A stretch of DNA of 64,000 nucleotides from Sphingomonas sp. 8AM (GTDB lineage Bacteria > Pseudomonadota > Alphaproteobacteria > Sphingomonadales > Sphingomonadaceae), in contig NZ_LR733844.1 in assembly GCF_902506455.1 (NCBI RefSeq), forward strand, positions 2,591,093 through 2,655,092, written 5' to 3'. A model generated the notes under the pieces. The model saw nothing but the letters and a program-made list of their open reading frames with translations. It made no database searches and was not told the origin of the DNA. The position numbers were made by a program, and so were the translations under genes. Below, piece by piece: positions 9,098-17,987 of this stretch. Position 1 is the stretch's first letter, and each line of letters starts with the position of its first letter.

Positions 9098-9862
9098 TCA
9101 GCGCGCCGCGACTGCCACCGTCGTGGGGTCAGCGCGGCGGAGCGCGAGCGCCTCGGGCTGGCCGGGGTCGTTCGCGGGGATGATCCTGAGCAGTGCGGCA
9201 ACCTGCTCCGCCGCGGCTTGCGGGCGGGCGAAACGCATCCAGCCGAGCATCCGTTCGCGCGCCTGCGCCGGCGGCAGGTCGAGCCCGACGAGGAAGAAGG
9301 CGTCCGGCCATTCGCCGGCCAGTGCAAGCGCCAGCGCGAGGTTCTGCCGGGTGCGCGCATCGGCACCGGGAACGCGCATCGCCGCCATCAACACCTCGAC
9401 GCCCTGCCCCGGCTGTCCGGCCAACGCCAGCGCCAGCCCGCGATCGGCAGCCGGGATAAGCGCGGCGTAGCGCGATAGCGTCGCCTGTGCGGCATCGTGC
9501 TGCCCGCTCGCGATCTGCGCGAGCACGAGGTGGAGCGCGGTGGCGCCGTCCGCCTGTCGCAGTGCGAGCGCGTCGTCGAACGCCTGCGCCGCCGAACGGA
9601 AGCGACCAGCGCGCAGGTACGCGGTGCCGAGCAGCACGCGGCGGTCGCCGTCGCTGCCGTCGTGCATAACGGCCTGTTCGGCGCGGGCGACCGCCACTGG
9701 CCAGCGGCGCTGGCGGAGCGCGCGCTCGGCGGCCACCTCATCGGCCGCGCCGGCATCGGCGACGACAGGGGCGCGGCCGAAATCGAAATGCCAGACGCTG
9801 CAGCCGGCCAGCGACAGCGCGGCGGCGACGATCGTCGCGAGGCGGGACAGACCGGCGCTCAT
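9098..9862 (-). CDS. TPR-repeat lipoprotein (TadD-like)
   Basis: A 254-residue protein with a lipoprotein signal (ALSLAGCS lipobox, Cys at about residue 21), then a helical repeat region rich in Ala/Leu resembling tetratricopeptide repeats, such as LLGTAYLRAGRFRSAAQAF and NLALALALAGEWPDAF. It is expected in the periplasm, tethered to a membrane, as a scaffold. It overlaps the ParA gene by one base (TGATG), so the two are coupled. TPR lipoproteins plus ParA-type ATPases occur in Tad pilus loci, but no other Tad gene is present, so the function is open. Confidence 0.75.
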   Translation of the reverse strand: MSAGLSRLATIVAAALSLAGCSVWHFDFGRAPVVADAGAADEVAAERALRQRRWPVAVARAEQAVMHDGSDGDRRVLLGTAYLRAGRFRSAAQAFDDALALRQADGATALHLVLAQIASGQHDAAQATLSRYAALIPAADRGLALALAGQPGQGVEVLMAAMRVPGADARTRQNLALALALAGEWPDAFFLVGLDLPPAQARERMLGWMRFARPQAAAEQVAALLRIIPANDPGQPEALALRRADPTTVAVAAR

Positions 9863-10578
9863 CAGGTCAACACCCGGCGGCCGAAGCTGTGCGCGGTCGC
9901 ACGCACCGCGCCATAGCCGCCACCGGGCGTGCTGGTCGTGAAGACGGTACGCCGGAAATTCTTTTCCAGCCGGTCGAAGACCTGCGTCCAGAGCGCGACG
10001 ATCTCGCCGGCGGCAGCCCCGTCCGGGTCGGTTTCGATCACGGTGCGACCATCCGCCATCGCCGTCGCAAATTCGGTGTGCTGGTGGAGGGTGACCGCGG
10101 CGACCGTGCCGTGCTGCGACAGGGCGATGGCGGTGTCGGCGGTGATCGCGGCGCCCGCAATCGCGGCGTTGACGACGAACAGCAACGGCTTGCCCGAGCG
10201 TTCGCAGAGCTCGACGGTACCGCCGACCGCATGGAGATCGTGCGGGCTGGGGCGCGTCGGCACGACGATCAGCTCGGCGAGGTGGATCGCCGCCTGGATC
10301 GCGACGGTCAGCGCCGGCGGCGTGTCGATCACCACCAGCCGCACGCCCTGCTCACGCAGCGCGTCGAGATCCGGCGCGAGGCGGGTGACGCCGGTGGCGG
10401 AAAAGGAGGGCGACGGCGCGGTACGCGCGGCGGCCCATGGCGCGAGCGTACCGTGCGGGTCGAGGTCGAGCAGCGCGACCGGCCCGAGGCCGGCGCGTTC
10501 CGCCTGCACCGCCAGATGCCCGGCAAGCGTCGTCTTGCCCGACCCGCCCTTCTGCGATGCGACCGCGAGTACGCGCAT
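9862..10578 (-). CDS. ParA/MinD-family ATPase
   Basis: A 238-residue Walker-type ATPase. The deviant Walker A KGGSGKTT begins at about residue 10, the switch region follows as LDLDPHGTLAPWAAA, and the Walker B-like LVVIDTPPALT comes later. It has no helix-turn-helix extension and no ParB gene beside it, so it is an orphan ParA rather than a plasmid or chromosome partition pair. The basic C-terminal tail (FGRRVLT) may bind DNA or membrane. It is cotranscribed with the TPR lipoprotein, suggesting positioning of an envelope structure. Confidence 0.85.
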   Translation of the reverse strand: MRVLAVASQKGGSGKTTLAGHLAVQAERAGLGPVALLDLDPHGTLAPWAAARTAPSPSFSATGVTRLAPDLDALREQGVRLVVIDTPPALTVAIQAAIHLAELIVVPTRPSPHDLHAVGGTVELCERSGKPLLFVVNAAIAGAAITADTAIALSQHGTVAAVTLHQHTEFATAMADGRTVIETDPDGAAAGEIVALWTQVFDRLEKNFRRTVFTTSTPGGGYGAVRATAHSFGRRVLT

Positions 10579-10655
10579 GTTGGCTGCCGATGTCCCCGTT
10601 GATCCGTGCGGCTGCTTGCCACGCGGATGGTGGAGGAAGCGTTAATGCCGTTCGA

Positions 10656-11537
10656 TCAGATACTTGCCCATTCAGCGCGCGGGACGCCCTGTGCCCAGAG
10701 CAGCGCGCTCAGGTCGCCGTGCTCGATCCGCGCCGCCGCCGCCGCGGCGACGATCGGCTTGGCGTGGTAAGCGACGCCCAGCCCGGCGACCTCGATCATC
10801 GCCAGATCGTTCGCCCCGTCGCCGACCGCGAGCGTCGCCGCGTCCGCGAGCCCGAGCGCCGCGCGGGTTTCCAGCAGCGTCTCGCGCTTGGTGGCGGCGC
10901 CGACGATCGGGCGCGCGACGGTGCCCGACAGCATCGCACCGTCGATCTCCAGCACGTTGGCGATCGCGCGGTCGAAGCCGATTTCGGCGGCAACCGGTTC
11001 GGCGAAGCGCGTGAAGCCGCCCGACACCAGCACTGCGCTCGCCCCCCACCCGCGCATCGTGCGGACCAGCGCGCGCGCGCCGGGCATCAACTGCACGCGC
11101 TCGGCGCGGCAGGTGTCGATGACCGCAGCGTCGAGCCCCCTGAGCAACGCGACGCGCGCGTCGAGCGCGGCCTCGAAATCCAGCTCTCCACGCATCGCCG
11201 CTTCCGTGATCGCGGCGATCTTCGGCTTGAGCCCGGCGTAATCGGCGAGTTCGTCGATGCACTCGACGGTGATCATCGTCGAATCCATATCGGCGACGAG
11301 CAGCATCTTGCGGCGACCGTCGCGCGGCTGGACAATGATATCGACGCGGTCGAACACGCCCTCGAGCGCGGCGCGCGCGTCGGCGGGGGCCAGCTCGAAC
11401 TGCCAGTCGGCGGCGTCGCCCTCGTCAATCCATGCCAGCGTCGTCGGCGCACAGCCGGCCGCGGCGAGGCGATCGTGCGCCTCGGCCATGATGTTGGGCG
11501 TCAGCCGCCCTGCTGCTATCAGCGTCGCCGTGAACAT
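10656..11537 (-). CDS. serB: Phosphoserine phosphatase
   Basis: SerB hydrolyses O-phosphoserine to serine, the last step of serine synthesis. It is a HAD enzyme with DxDST as VADMDST (Asp83 nucleophile, Asp85), the Ser motif SGGFTRF, the Lys in ATKRETLL and motif [13 protein letters not shown]. An N-terminal ACT-like segment of about 75 residues precedes the HAD domain, giving 293 aa. A longer frame exists upstream, but the ATG at 11537 matches homologues (MFTATLIA). That ATG overlaps, on the opposite strand, the ATG of miaA. Confidence 0.93.
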   Translation of the reverse strand: MFTATLIAAGRLTPNIMAEAHDRLAAAGCAPTTLAWIDEGDAADWQFELAPADARAALEGVFDRVDIIVQPRDGRRKMLLVADMDSTMITVECIDELADYAGLKPKIAAITEAAMRGELDFEAALDARVALLRGLDAAVIDTCRAERVQLMPGARALVRTMRGWGASAVLVSGGFTRFAEPVAAEIGFDRAIANVLEIDGAMLSGTVARPIVGAATKRETLLETRAALGLADAATLAVGDGANDLAMIEVAGLGVAYHAKPIVAAAAAARIEHGDLSALLWAQGVPRAEWASI

Positions 11538-12450
11538 GCCTAACCCCGCAAAGCCAAGGCTGGCGCTCATCGCAGGGCCGACCGCCAGCGGCAAGAGCGC
11601 GCTGGCGGTCGAGCTGGCGGAGCGGATCGGCGGGACGGTGATCAACGCCGACGCCAGCCAGGTCTATCGCGACCTGCGCGTGCTGTCGGCGCGCCCCTCC
11701 CCCGCCGACGAGGCGCGCGTGCCGCATCGGCTGTTCGGTTATGTCGATGGCGCGGAGGCGTGTTCGGCGGCGCGCTGGGCGGCGGACGCGGCGGCGGAAG
11801 TGCGGCGCGTTCATTCGGCCGGCGGCGTGCCGGTGCTGGTCGGCGGGACCGGGCTGTACCTGCGCACCCTGCTCGACGGGATCGCGCCGGTGCCGGAGAT
11901 CGACGCCAACGTGCGTGCCGCGGTGCGCGCGCTGCCGGTCGCGGAGGCTCACGCAGCCCTCTCGCGCGAGGACCCGGAGGCGGCGGCGCGGCTCAACGCG
12001 CGCGACACGACGCGCGTCGCGCGTGCGTTGGAAGTCGTGCGGTCGACGGGGCGGACGCTGGCCGCGTGGCAGGCAGCGCGGTGCGGCGGAATCGGGGACA
12101 CGGTCGACGTGCGCGGGCTGGTGCTGTTGCCTGGTCGTGAGACGCTGATGACGCGCTGCGACGCGCGGCTGGTGCAGATGTTTGACGAAGGTGGAGTCGA
12201 CGAGGTCGCCACGCTGCTCGCGCGCACCGACGTGCCCGCCGACGCGCCGGTGCGGCGTGCGATCGGCGTGCCCGAAATCGCCGCCATGCTGTCGGGTACG
12301 CTGTCACGCGATGACGCTCTGGCGGCGGCGCAACTCGCCACGCGGCGCTATGCCAAGCGGCAATATACGTGGTTTCGCAATCAGTTGCCCCGGGAGTGGC
12401 AATGCTGCACCGCGCCAAATTCGCAATTTTATTTCTCCAATAGCGGTTGA
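11536..12450 (+). CDS. miaA: tRNA dimethylallyltransferase
   Basis: MiaA transfers a dimethylallyl group to A37 of tRNAs reading UNN codons. The 304-residue protein has the P-loop GPTASGKS at residues 14-21, the [12 protein letters not shown] block, the [11 protein letters not shown] motif and the C-terminal [12 protein letters not shown]. The frame runs upstream inside serB, but the start at 11536 gives the correct N-terminus. Its promoter must therefore lie within serB coding DNA. The last residues (QFYFSNSG) are AT-rich and family-atypical, and the stop codon lies inside the ilvB -35 box. Confidence 0.94.
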   Translation: MPNPAKPRLALIAGPTASGKSALAVELAERIGGTVINADASQVYRDLRVLSARPSPADEARVPHRLFGYVDGAEACSAARWAADAAAEVRRVHSAGGVPVLVGGTGLYLRTLLDGIAPVPEIDANVRAAVRALPVAEAHAALSREDPEAAARLNARDTTRVARALEVVRSTGRTLAAWQAARCGGIGDTVDVRGLVLLPGRETLMTRCDARLVQMFDEGGVDEVATLLARTDVPADAPVRRAIGVPEIAAMLSGTLSRDDALAAAQLATRRYAKRQYTWFRNQLPREWQCCTAPNSQFYFSNSG

Positions 12451-12475
12451 CGCGTAACTTTCTATGCCGTAGCGC
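12447..12475 (+). promoter_or_regulatory. Putative ilvB promoter
   Basis: TTGACG at 12447-12452 and TAGCGC at 12470-12475 are 17 nt apart. The -35 box overlaps the miaA stop codon. The predicted message starts near 12482, giving a leader of about 47 nt. I see no leader peptide or attenuator in that short space. Confidence 0.5.
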
Positions 12476-12528
12476 CCCCGGAGCCGGCAGGCTAAGACGC
12501 TTGCCCTTTCCCAATGAGGAGACGTGAC

Positions 12529-14304
12529 GTGACCGAGAAGAGCGGAGCAGACATCCTGGTCGAGGCGCTGTGCGATCTCGGCGTGGAGGTCGTGTTCGGC
12601 TATCCGGGCGGTGCCGTCCTGCCGATCTACGACGCCTTGTTCCGGAATTCGGTCGAGAAGGGTGGGCGCATTCGCCACATTCTCGTGCGTCACGAACAGG
12701 CTGCGACCCATGCGGCGGAAGGCTATGCGCGCTCGACCGGCAAGCCCGGCGTCGTGCTCGTCACCTCCGGTCCCGGCGCGACCAATGCGGTCACCGGGAT
12801 CACCGACGCGCTGCTCGATTCGATCCCGATGGTGGTCATCACCGGGCAGGTGCCGACCGCGCTGATCGGCTCGGACGCGTTCCAGGAAGCCGACACGGTC
12901 GGCATCACGCGTCACTGCTCGAAGCACAATTACCTCGTGAAGGATCCGGCACGGCTCGGCGCGGTGATCCACGAGGCGTTCCATATCGCGACCTCGGGCC
13001 GCCCGGGTCCGGTCGTGGTCGATATTCCCAAGGACGTGCAGGTTGCGACCGCCGGCTATGCGAAACCCGGCCCGATCCAGCACAAGACCTATCGCCCGCA
13101 GATCAAGGCCGATCGCGCCGCGATCGAGCAGGTCGTCGACATGCTGGCGGCGGCGGAGCGCCCGGTGCTCTATACCGGCGGCGGGGTCATCAACTCCGGC
13201 CCGGCGGCATCGCAACTGCTGCAGGAGCTGGTAAAGATCACCGGCGCGCCGGTCACCTCGACGCTGATGGGGCTGGGTGCCTATCCCGCGAGCGGGCCGC
13301 AATGGCTCGGGATGCTGGGGATGCACGGTACCTATGAAGCCAATATGGCGATGAACCAGGCCGATCTGGTCGTCGCGATCGGCTCGCGCTTCGACGATCG
13401 GGTTACCGGGCGGCTCGACGCTTTCTCGCCCAACAGCCGCAAGGTGCATATCGACATCGACCGGTCGAGCATCAACAAGACGGTGCGGATCGACCTGCCG
13501 ATCGTTGCCGATGCCGGCCACGCGATGCAGGACATGATCCACGTCTGGAAGGCGCGCCAGCATCCGAAGCCCGACATTGCCGAATGGCAGCGGCGGATCG
13601 AGGGCTGGCGGGCGCGCAAGTGCCTCGACTTCCCGGAGACCGGGCCGAACGAGAACAAGGGCGAGATCATGCCGCAGCGCGCCGTCCGTGCGCTGTATGA
13701 CGCCACGCACCATCGCCAGCCGATCATCACCACCGAGGTCGGGCAGCACCAGATGTGGGCCGCGCAGCATTTCGGGTTCGATCTGCCGAACAAGTGGCTG
13801 ACGAGCGGTGGGCTCGGTACGATGGGCTATGGCCTGCCCGCGGCGATCGGCGCGCAGCTCGGCAACCCCAATGCTTTGGTCATCGACATCGCGGGCGAAG
13901 CCTCGATCCAGATGAACATTCAGGAGCTGGCGACGGCATCGCAATATCGCCTGCCGGTGAAGGTGTTCATCCTCAACAACGAATATATGGGGATGGTCCG
14001 CCAGTGGCAGGAGTTGACCTATGAGAGCCGCTATGCCGAGAGCTATTCGGACTCGCTGCCCGATTTCGTGAAGCTGGCCGAGGCTTACGGCTGGAAGGGT
14101 ATCCGCATCGAGCGGCCCGACCAGCTTGAGGACGGGATCGCCGCGATGCTCGCGCATGATGGCCCGGTGATGGTGGATTGCATGGTGGCCAAGCTCGCCA
14201 ATTGCTTCCCGATGATCCCGAGCGGCGCGGCGCATACCGACATGATCCTGCAGGCCAATGAGGTCAGCGGGACGATGGACGACGAGGCCAAGGCGCTGGT
14301 TTGA
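12529..14304 (+). CDS. ilvB: Acetolactate synthase large (catalytic) subunit
   Basis: A ThDP enzyme that condenses pyruvate with pyruvate or 2-ketobutyrate, the first common step of valine, leucine and isoleucine synthesis. The 591-residue protein has the cofactor-activating Glu in RHEQAATHAAEGYAR, the FAD/central domain, and the ThDP-binding stretch DIAGEASIQMNIQEL, where the usual GDG is GEA. The start is taken at GTG 12529, 7 nt after AGGAG (12517-12521); an ATG at 12514 lies upstream of that box. ilvN follows after a 148-nt gap filled by a palindromic element. Confidence 0.95.
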   Translation: MTEKSGADILVEALCDLGVEVVFGYPGGAVLPIYDALFRNSVEKGGRIRHILVRHEQAATHAAEGYARSTGKPGVVLVTSGPGATNAVTGITDALLDSIPMVVITGQVPTALIGSDAFQEADTVGITRHCSKHNYLVKDPARLGAVIHEAFHIATSGRPGPVVVDIPKDVQVATAGYAKPGPIQHKTYRPQIKADRAAIEQVVDMLAAAERPVLYTGGGVINSGPAASQLLQELVKITGAPVTSTLMGLGAYPASGPQWLGMLGMHGTYEANMAMNQADLVVAIGSRFDDRVTGRLDAFSPNSRKVHIDIDRSSINKTVRIDLPIVADAGHAMQDMIHVWKARQHPKPDIAEWQRRIEGWRARKCLDFPETGPNENKGEIMPQRAVRALYDATHHRQPIITTEVGQHQMWAAQHFGFDLPNKWLTSGGLGTMGYGLPAAIGAQLGNPNALVIDIAGEASIQMNIQELATASQYRLPVKVFILNNEYMGMVRQWQELTYESRYAESYSDSLPDFVKLAEAYGWKGIRIERPDQLEDGIAAMLAHDGPVMVDCMVAKLANCFPMIPSGAAHTDMILQANEVSGTMDDEAKALV

Positions 14305-14311
14305 TCGAGGC

Positions 14312-14440
14312 TCCCCTCCCTTTCAAGGGAGGGGCTGGGGGTGGGTGGCGTGCTCGTGATACGGCACCGCCCGCGCCCCGATCAGCTGTACGCCGCCAAG
14401 ACGCCACCCACCCCCGACCCCTCCCTTGCAAGGGAGGGGA
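14312..14440. mobile_element. Family C palindromic element, MITE-like copy between ilvB and ilvN
   Basis: Two inverted ends enclose about 50 nt. The left end has a palindromic head CCCCTCCCTTTCAAGGGAGG then GGGGGTGGGTGGCG. The right end is its reverse complement, with the head CCCCTCCCTTGCAAGGGAGG. The design equals the ends of the DUF559 cassette at 44878-45314, but no gene lies inside. It is transcribed within the ilv operon and its right arm is only 12 nt from the ilvN start, so it probably supplies the G-rich ribosome site region. Confidence 0.75.
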
Positions 14441-14452
14441 GTGAGAGCTGAA

Positions 14453-14968
14453 ATGCACATCCGTGAAGAGAAAGCCGAACGCCACACGTTGGCGGTGATC
14501 GTCGACAACGAGCCGGGCATCCTCGCCCGGATCGCCGGGCTGTTCACCGCGCGCGGCTACAATATCGAGAGCCTGACGGTCAGCGAGATCACCGCCGACA
14601 AGGCGGTCAGCCGGATCACGATCGTCACCAGCGCCAGCCCGGCGACGCTGGAGCAGATCGTCGCGCAGCTCGACCGGCTGGTGCCCGTCCACCGCGTCCA
14701 CGACCTGACCGCCGAGGGCGACCACGTCGAGCGCGAGCTGGCGCTGGTCAAGGTGCGCGGCACCGGCGACCATCGCATCGAGGCGCTGCGGCTCGCCGAA
14801 GTCTATCGCGCGCGGGTGGTCGATGCGACGACCAGCAGCTTCGTGTTCGAGGTGACGGGCGGGACGAGCAAGATCGACAAGTTTCTGGAGTTGATGGCGG
14901 AGGTCGGCCTGATCGAGGTCGCGCGTACCGGCATCGTCGCCATCGCGCGCGGCAAGGACGCGGCGTAA
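14453..14968 (+). CDS. ilvN: Acetolactate synthase small (regulatory) subunit
   Basis: The 171-residue regulatory partner of IlvB, carrying valine feedback control. An N-terminal ACT domain is visible (TLAVIVDNEPGILARIAGLF then RGYNIESLTV), followed by the C-terminal regulatory domain ending in EVARTGIVAIARG. The ATG at 14453 is chosen because the upstream in-frame codons belong to the repeat. Length is normal for this family. Confidence 0.95.
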   Translation: MHIREEKAERHTLAVIVDNEPGILARIAGLFTARGYNIESLTVSEITADKAVSRITIVTSASPATLEQIVAQLDRLVPVHRVHDLTAEGDHVERELALVKVRGTGDHRIEALRLAEVYRARVVDATTSSFVFEVTGGTSKIDKFLELMAEVGLIEVARTGIVAIARGKDAA

Positions 14969-14994
14969 AACTTCGCTATTGGATCAACATAACC

Positions 14995-16114
<1,120 letters not shown>

Positions 16115-16128
16115 TCGCAGCGCAGCGT

Positions 16129-16147
16129 GCGGCAGCCGTGCTGCCGC
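16129..16147 (+). terminator. Hairpin after ilvC
   Basis: GCGGCAGC and GCTGCCGC form a perfect 8-bp GC-rich stem around the loop CGT, 14 nt after the ilvC stop. No T-run follows. It is a plausible transcript end or stabiliser for the ilv operon. Confidence 0.45.
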
Positions 16148-16235
16148 CCGACTGCGCCAGATCGGCCGGCGCGGCAGAGCCGGCCCATAGGGCACGGCTT
16201 TGCCGGGTCCGACGGGCCGGCGGGTGGCCATCGCT

Positions 16236-16341
16236 CTCCTCCCGTTCAAGGGCGGTGCCGGGGGTGGGTGGCGTGCTTGTGGTACGATTGCCACAGCTTA
16301 TGGGGCGGCCGTAACCATCCGGACGCCACCCACCCCAACCC
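16236..16341. repeat. Family C palindromic element, damaged copy at a gene break
   Basis: The left end is diverged (CTCCTCCCGTTCAAGGGCGG then GGGGGTGGGTGGCG). The right side has the matching CGCCACCCACCCC, but the expected palindromic head after it is absent. Instead, the truncated dehydratase gene begins immediately. The layout is what a deletion starting in the element's right end and running into the dehydratase would leave. Confidence 0.65.
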
Positions 16342-16687
16342 ACAAGACCTCGACCAGCCCGAGATACGCCAGGTTGCGGTCGAGCCCGGCGGTCGGGCGC
16401 TTGCCGGTTTCCTGGATCGGATGCACCGGGAATTCCAGCACGATCCCGCCCATCTCGCGCACGCCCTCGCGCACGCGCTCCGCCAGCACCAGATGGTGGC
16501 GGTTGCACGGGCTGAGATCAGAACCGGTCTGCGCGATTCCGATGATCGGGCGGCCCGACTGCAATTCCTCCAGCGTCAGCCCGAAGTTCAGATAGCGCTC
16601 CAGATACAGCGCCGTCATGTCGATGTTCGCCGGATTGTCGAACCACGCACGGCTGCGCAGCTTCGTCGGATCGTGGGGGGCGGTCAT
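16342..16687 (-). pseudogene. IlvD/Edd-family sugar-acid dehydratase, 5' remnant (about 110 codons)
   Basis: From the ATG at 16687 the product is a textbook N-terminus of the L-arabonate/galactonate-type IlvD/Edd dehydratases: [20 protein letters not shown], then [17 protein letters not shown] with the first Fe-S cluster Cys, then [13 protein letters not shown] and [13 protein letters not shown]. Similarity stops after VEVL, exactly where family C repeat DNA begins; a full enzyme has about 570-600 residues. The frame runs on through the repeat to 16298. It starts 18 nt after the galM stop, so it was the second gene of a galM operon. It lacks the rest of the cluster ligands and cannot be active. 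Confidence 0.85.
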
Positions 16688-16705
16688 GTCAGCAAACTCC
16701 GGGGA

Positions 16706-17857
16706 TCAGCGCGCCACCGAGACGCGGTACACCATGCGGTGATGATAGGGCTTGCCCGGATCGACCCGCGCCGAGCCGAACGACGGCTGGTTGGGGGTGT
16801 TCGGGAATTTCTGCGGTTCCAGCGCGAAGCCGTCGCCCATGCGGTAGACGTGGCGCTGCTTGCCGACGAACGAGCCGTCGATGAAATTGCCGGAATAGAA
16901 TTGCACGCCCGGTTCGGTGGTCAGCACCTCGAGCACGCGCCCCGACGCGGTGTCCTCGACACGCGCCGCCAAGCCCGGCTCCTTGGTCGCGCCCTTGTCG
17001 AGAACGAAATTGTGGTCGTAGCCGCGGCCGATCACGATCTGCGCGTCGTTGCCGTCACGGACGCTCTGTCCGATCGCACGCGGCCTGGTGAAGTCGAACA
17101 CCGTGCCGGCCACCGGCGCCAGCTCGCCGGTCGGGATCAGCGCGGCGTTGACGGGCGTGTAGCGCGCCGCCGGGACCGTCAGCAATTGCGGATAAATGCC
17201 CGCCGCCGAGCCCTCGCCGGCCAGATCGAACAGTGCGTGGTTGGTCAGGTTGACGACCGTCGCGGCATCGGTCTTCGCATCGAGATCGATGGTCAGCGCG
17301 CCCTTGTCGTCGAGGCTGTAGGTCGCCGACACCTGAAGCGTCCCGGGATAGCCCTGATCGCCCGCCGGGCTGGTGATGACCATCGTCACGCTGGCCTGCG
17401 GACCCGACTTCACCGACGCGATCCGCCAGATATATTTGTCGAACCCCTTCGTCCCGCCGTGCAGCGAGTTGGTCTTGTCGTTGAGCGGCAGCTGGTACGC
17501 CTTGCCGTCGATCGTGAACTTGCCGCCCGCGATGCGATTGGCATAGCGACCGACGGTCTGCCCCCAGAAATTGGGGTTGGTGACGTAGCTGGCGGCATCG
17601 TCATAGCCGAGCGTGATGTCGGCGACCTTGCCGTTGCGGTCGGGCGCGTTGAACGACTGGAGCGTCGCGCCGAGCGTCATGATCCGCGCGCTGACGCCGT
17701 TGCTGCCCTTCAGCGTGACCGCCTCAATCGCGGTACCGTCGGGCAGCGTCCCGAACGCGGCGCGCTCCGCCGTCGCCGCCAATGCGGAAGAGGCTGTCAA
17801 AACACTCGCCAGCGCCATGCCCGCGCCCACCATCCAACGCGTCACCGAATTGCTCAC
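16706..17857 (-). CDS. galM: Aldose 1-epimerase (mutarotase), exported
   Basis: GalM interconverts alpha and beta anomers of galactose and other aldoses. After an N-terminal signal peptide (VGAGMALASVLTASSALA) the galactose mutarotase-like fold shows GRYANRIAGGKF, SLHGGTKGFDKYIW, VVNLTNHALFDLAG and the Glu region TTEPGVQFYSGNF. It probably acts in the periplasm. GTG 17863 touches the GGGAGGG box directly, so the next GTG at 17857 (6-nt spacing) is taken as start, giving 383 aa. It diverges from the sugar transporter. Confidence 0.9.
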   Translation of the reverse strand: MSNSVTRWMVGAGMALASVLTASSALAATAERAAFGTLPDGTAIEAVTLKGSNGVSARIMTLGATLQSFNAPDRNGKVADITLGYDDAASYVTNPNFWGQTVGRYANRIAGGKFTIDGKAYQLPLNDKTNSLHGGTKGFDKYIWRIASVKSGPQASVTMVITSPAGDQGYPGTLQVSATYSLDDKGALTIDLDAKTDAATVVNLTNHALFDLAGEGSAAGIYPQLLTVPAARYTPVNAALIPTGELAPVAGTVFDFTRPRAIGQSVRDGNDAQIVIGRGYDHNFVLDKGATKEPGLAARVEDTASGRVLEVLTTEPGVQFYSGNFIDGSFVGKQRHVYRMGDGFALEPQKFPNTPNQPSFGSARVDPGKPYHHRMVYRVSVAR

Positions 17858-17899
17858 CGACACCCCTCCCGCACTTGCCAGCCAACAGCGTTTGCCGCA

Positions 17900-17935
17900 T
17901 TGACCGCTTCTTCGCGGCGAATATAGTCAGACATA
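17900..17935 (+). promoter_or_regulatory. Putative promoter and operator of the sugar MFS gene
   Basis: TTGACC at 17900-17905, a 16-nt spacer, and TATAGT at 17922-17927 form a good promoter. The -10 runs into AGTCAGACATA (17925-17935), which shares a GTCnnACA core with the same position in the dgoK promoter at 20426-20436. A repressor bound there would block both genes. The regulator is not encoded in this stretch. Confidence 0.45.
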
Positions 17936-17987
17936 TCTCTGCGGCGCAACCCCGCCGCGCGAACATGATCAGGTTGAGGAGAGGATG

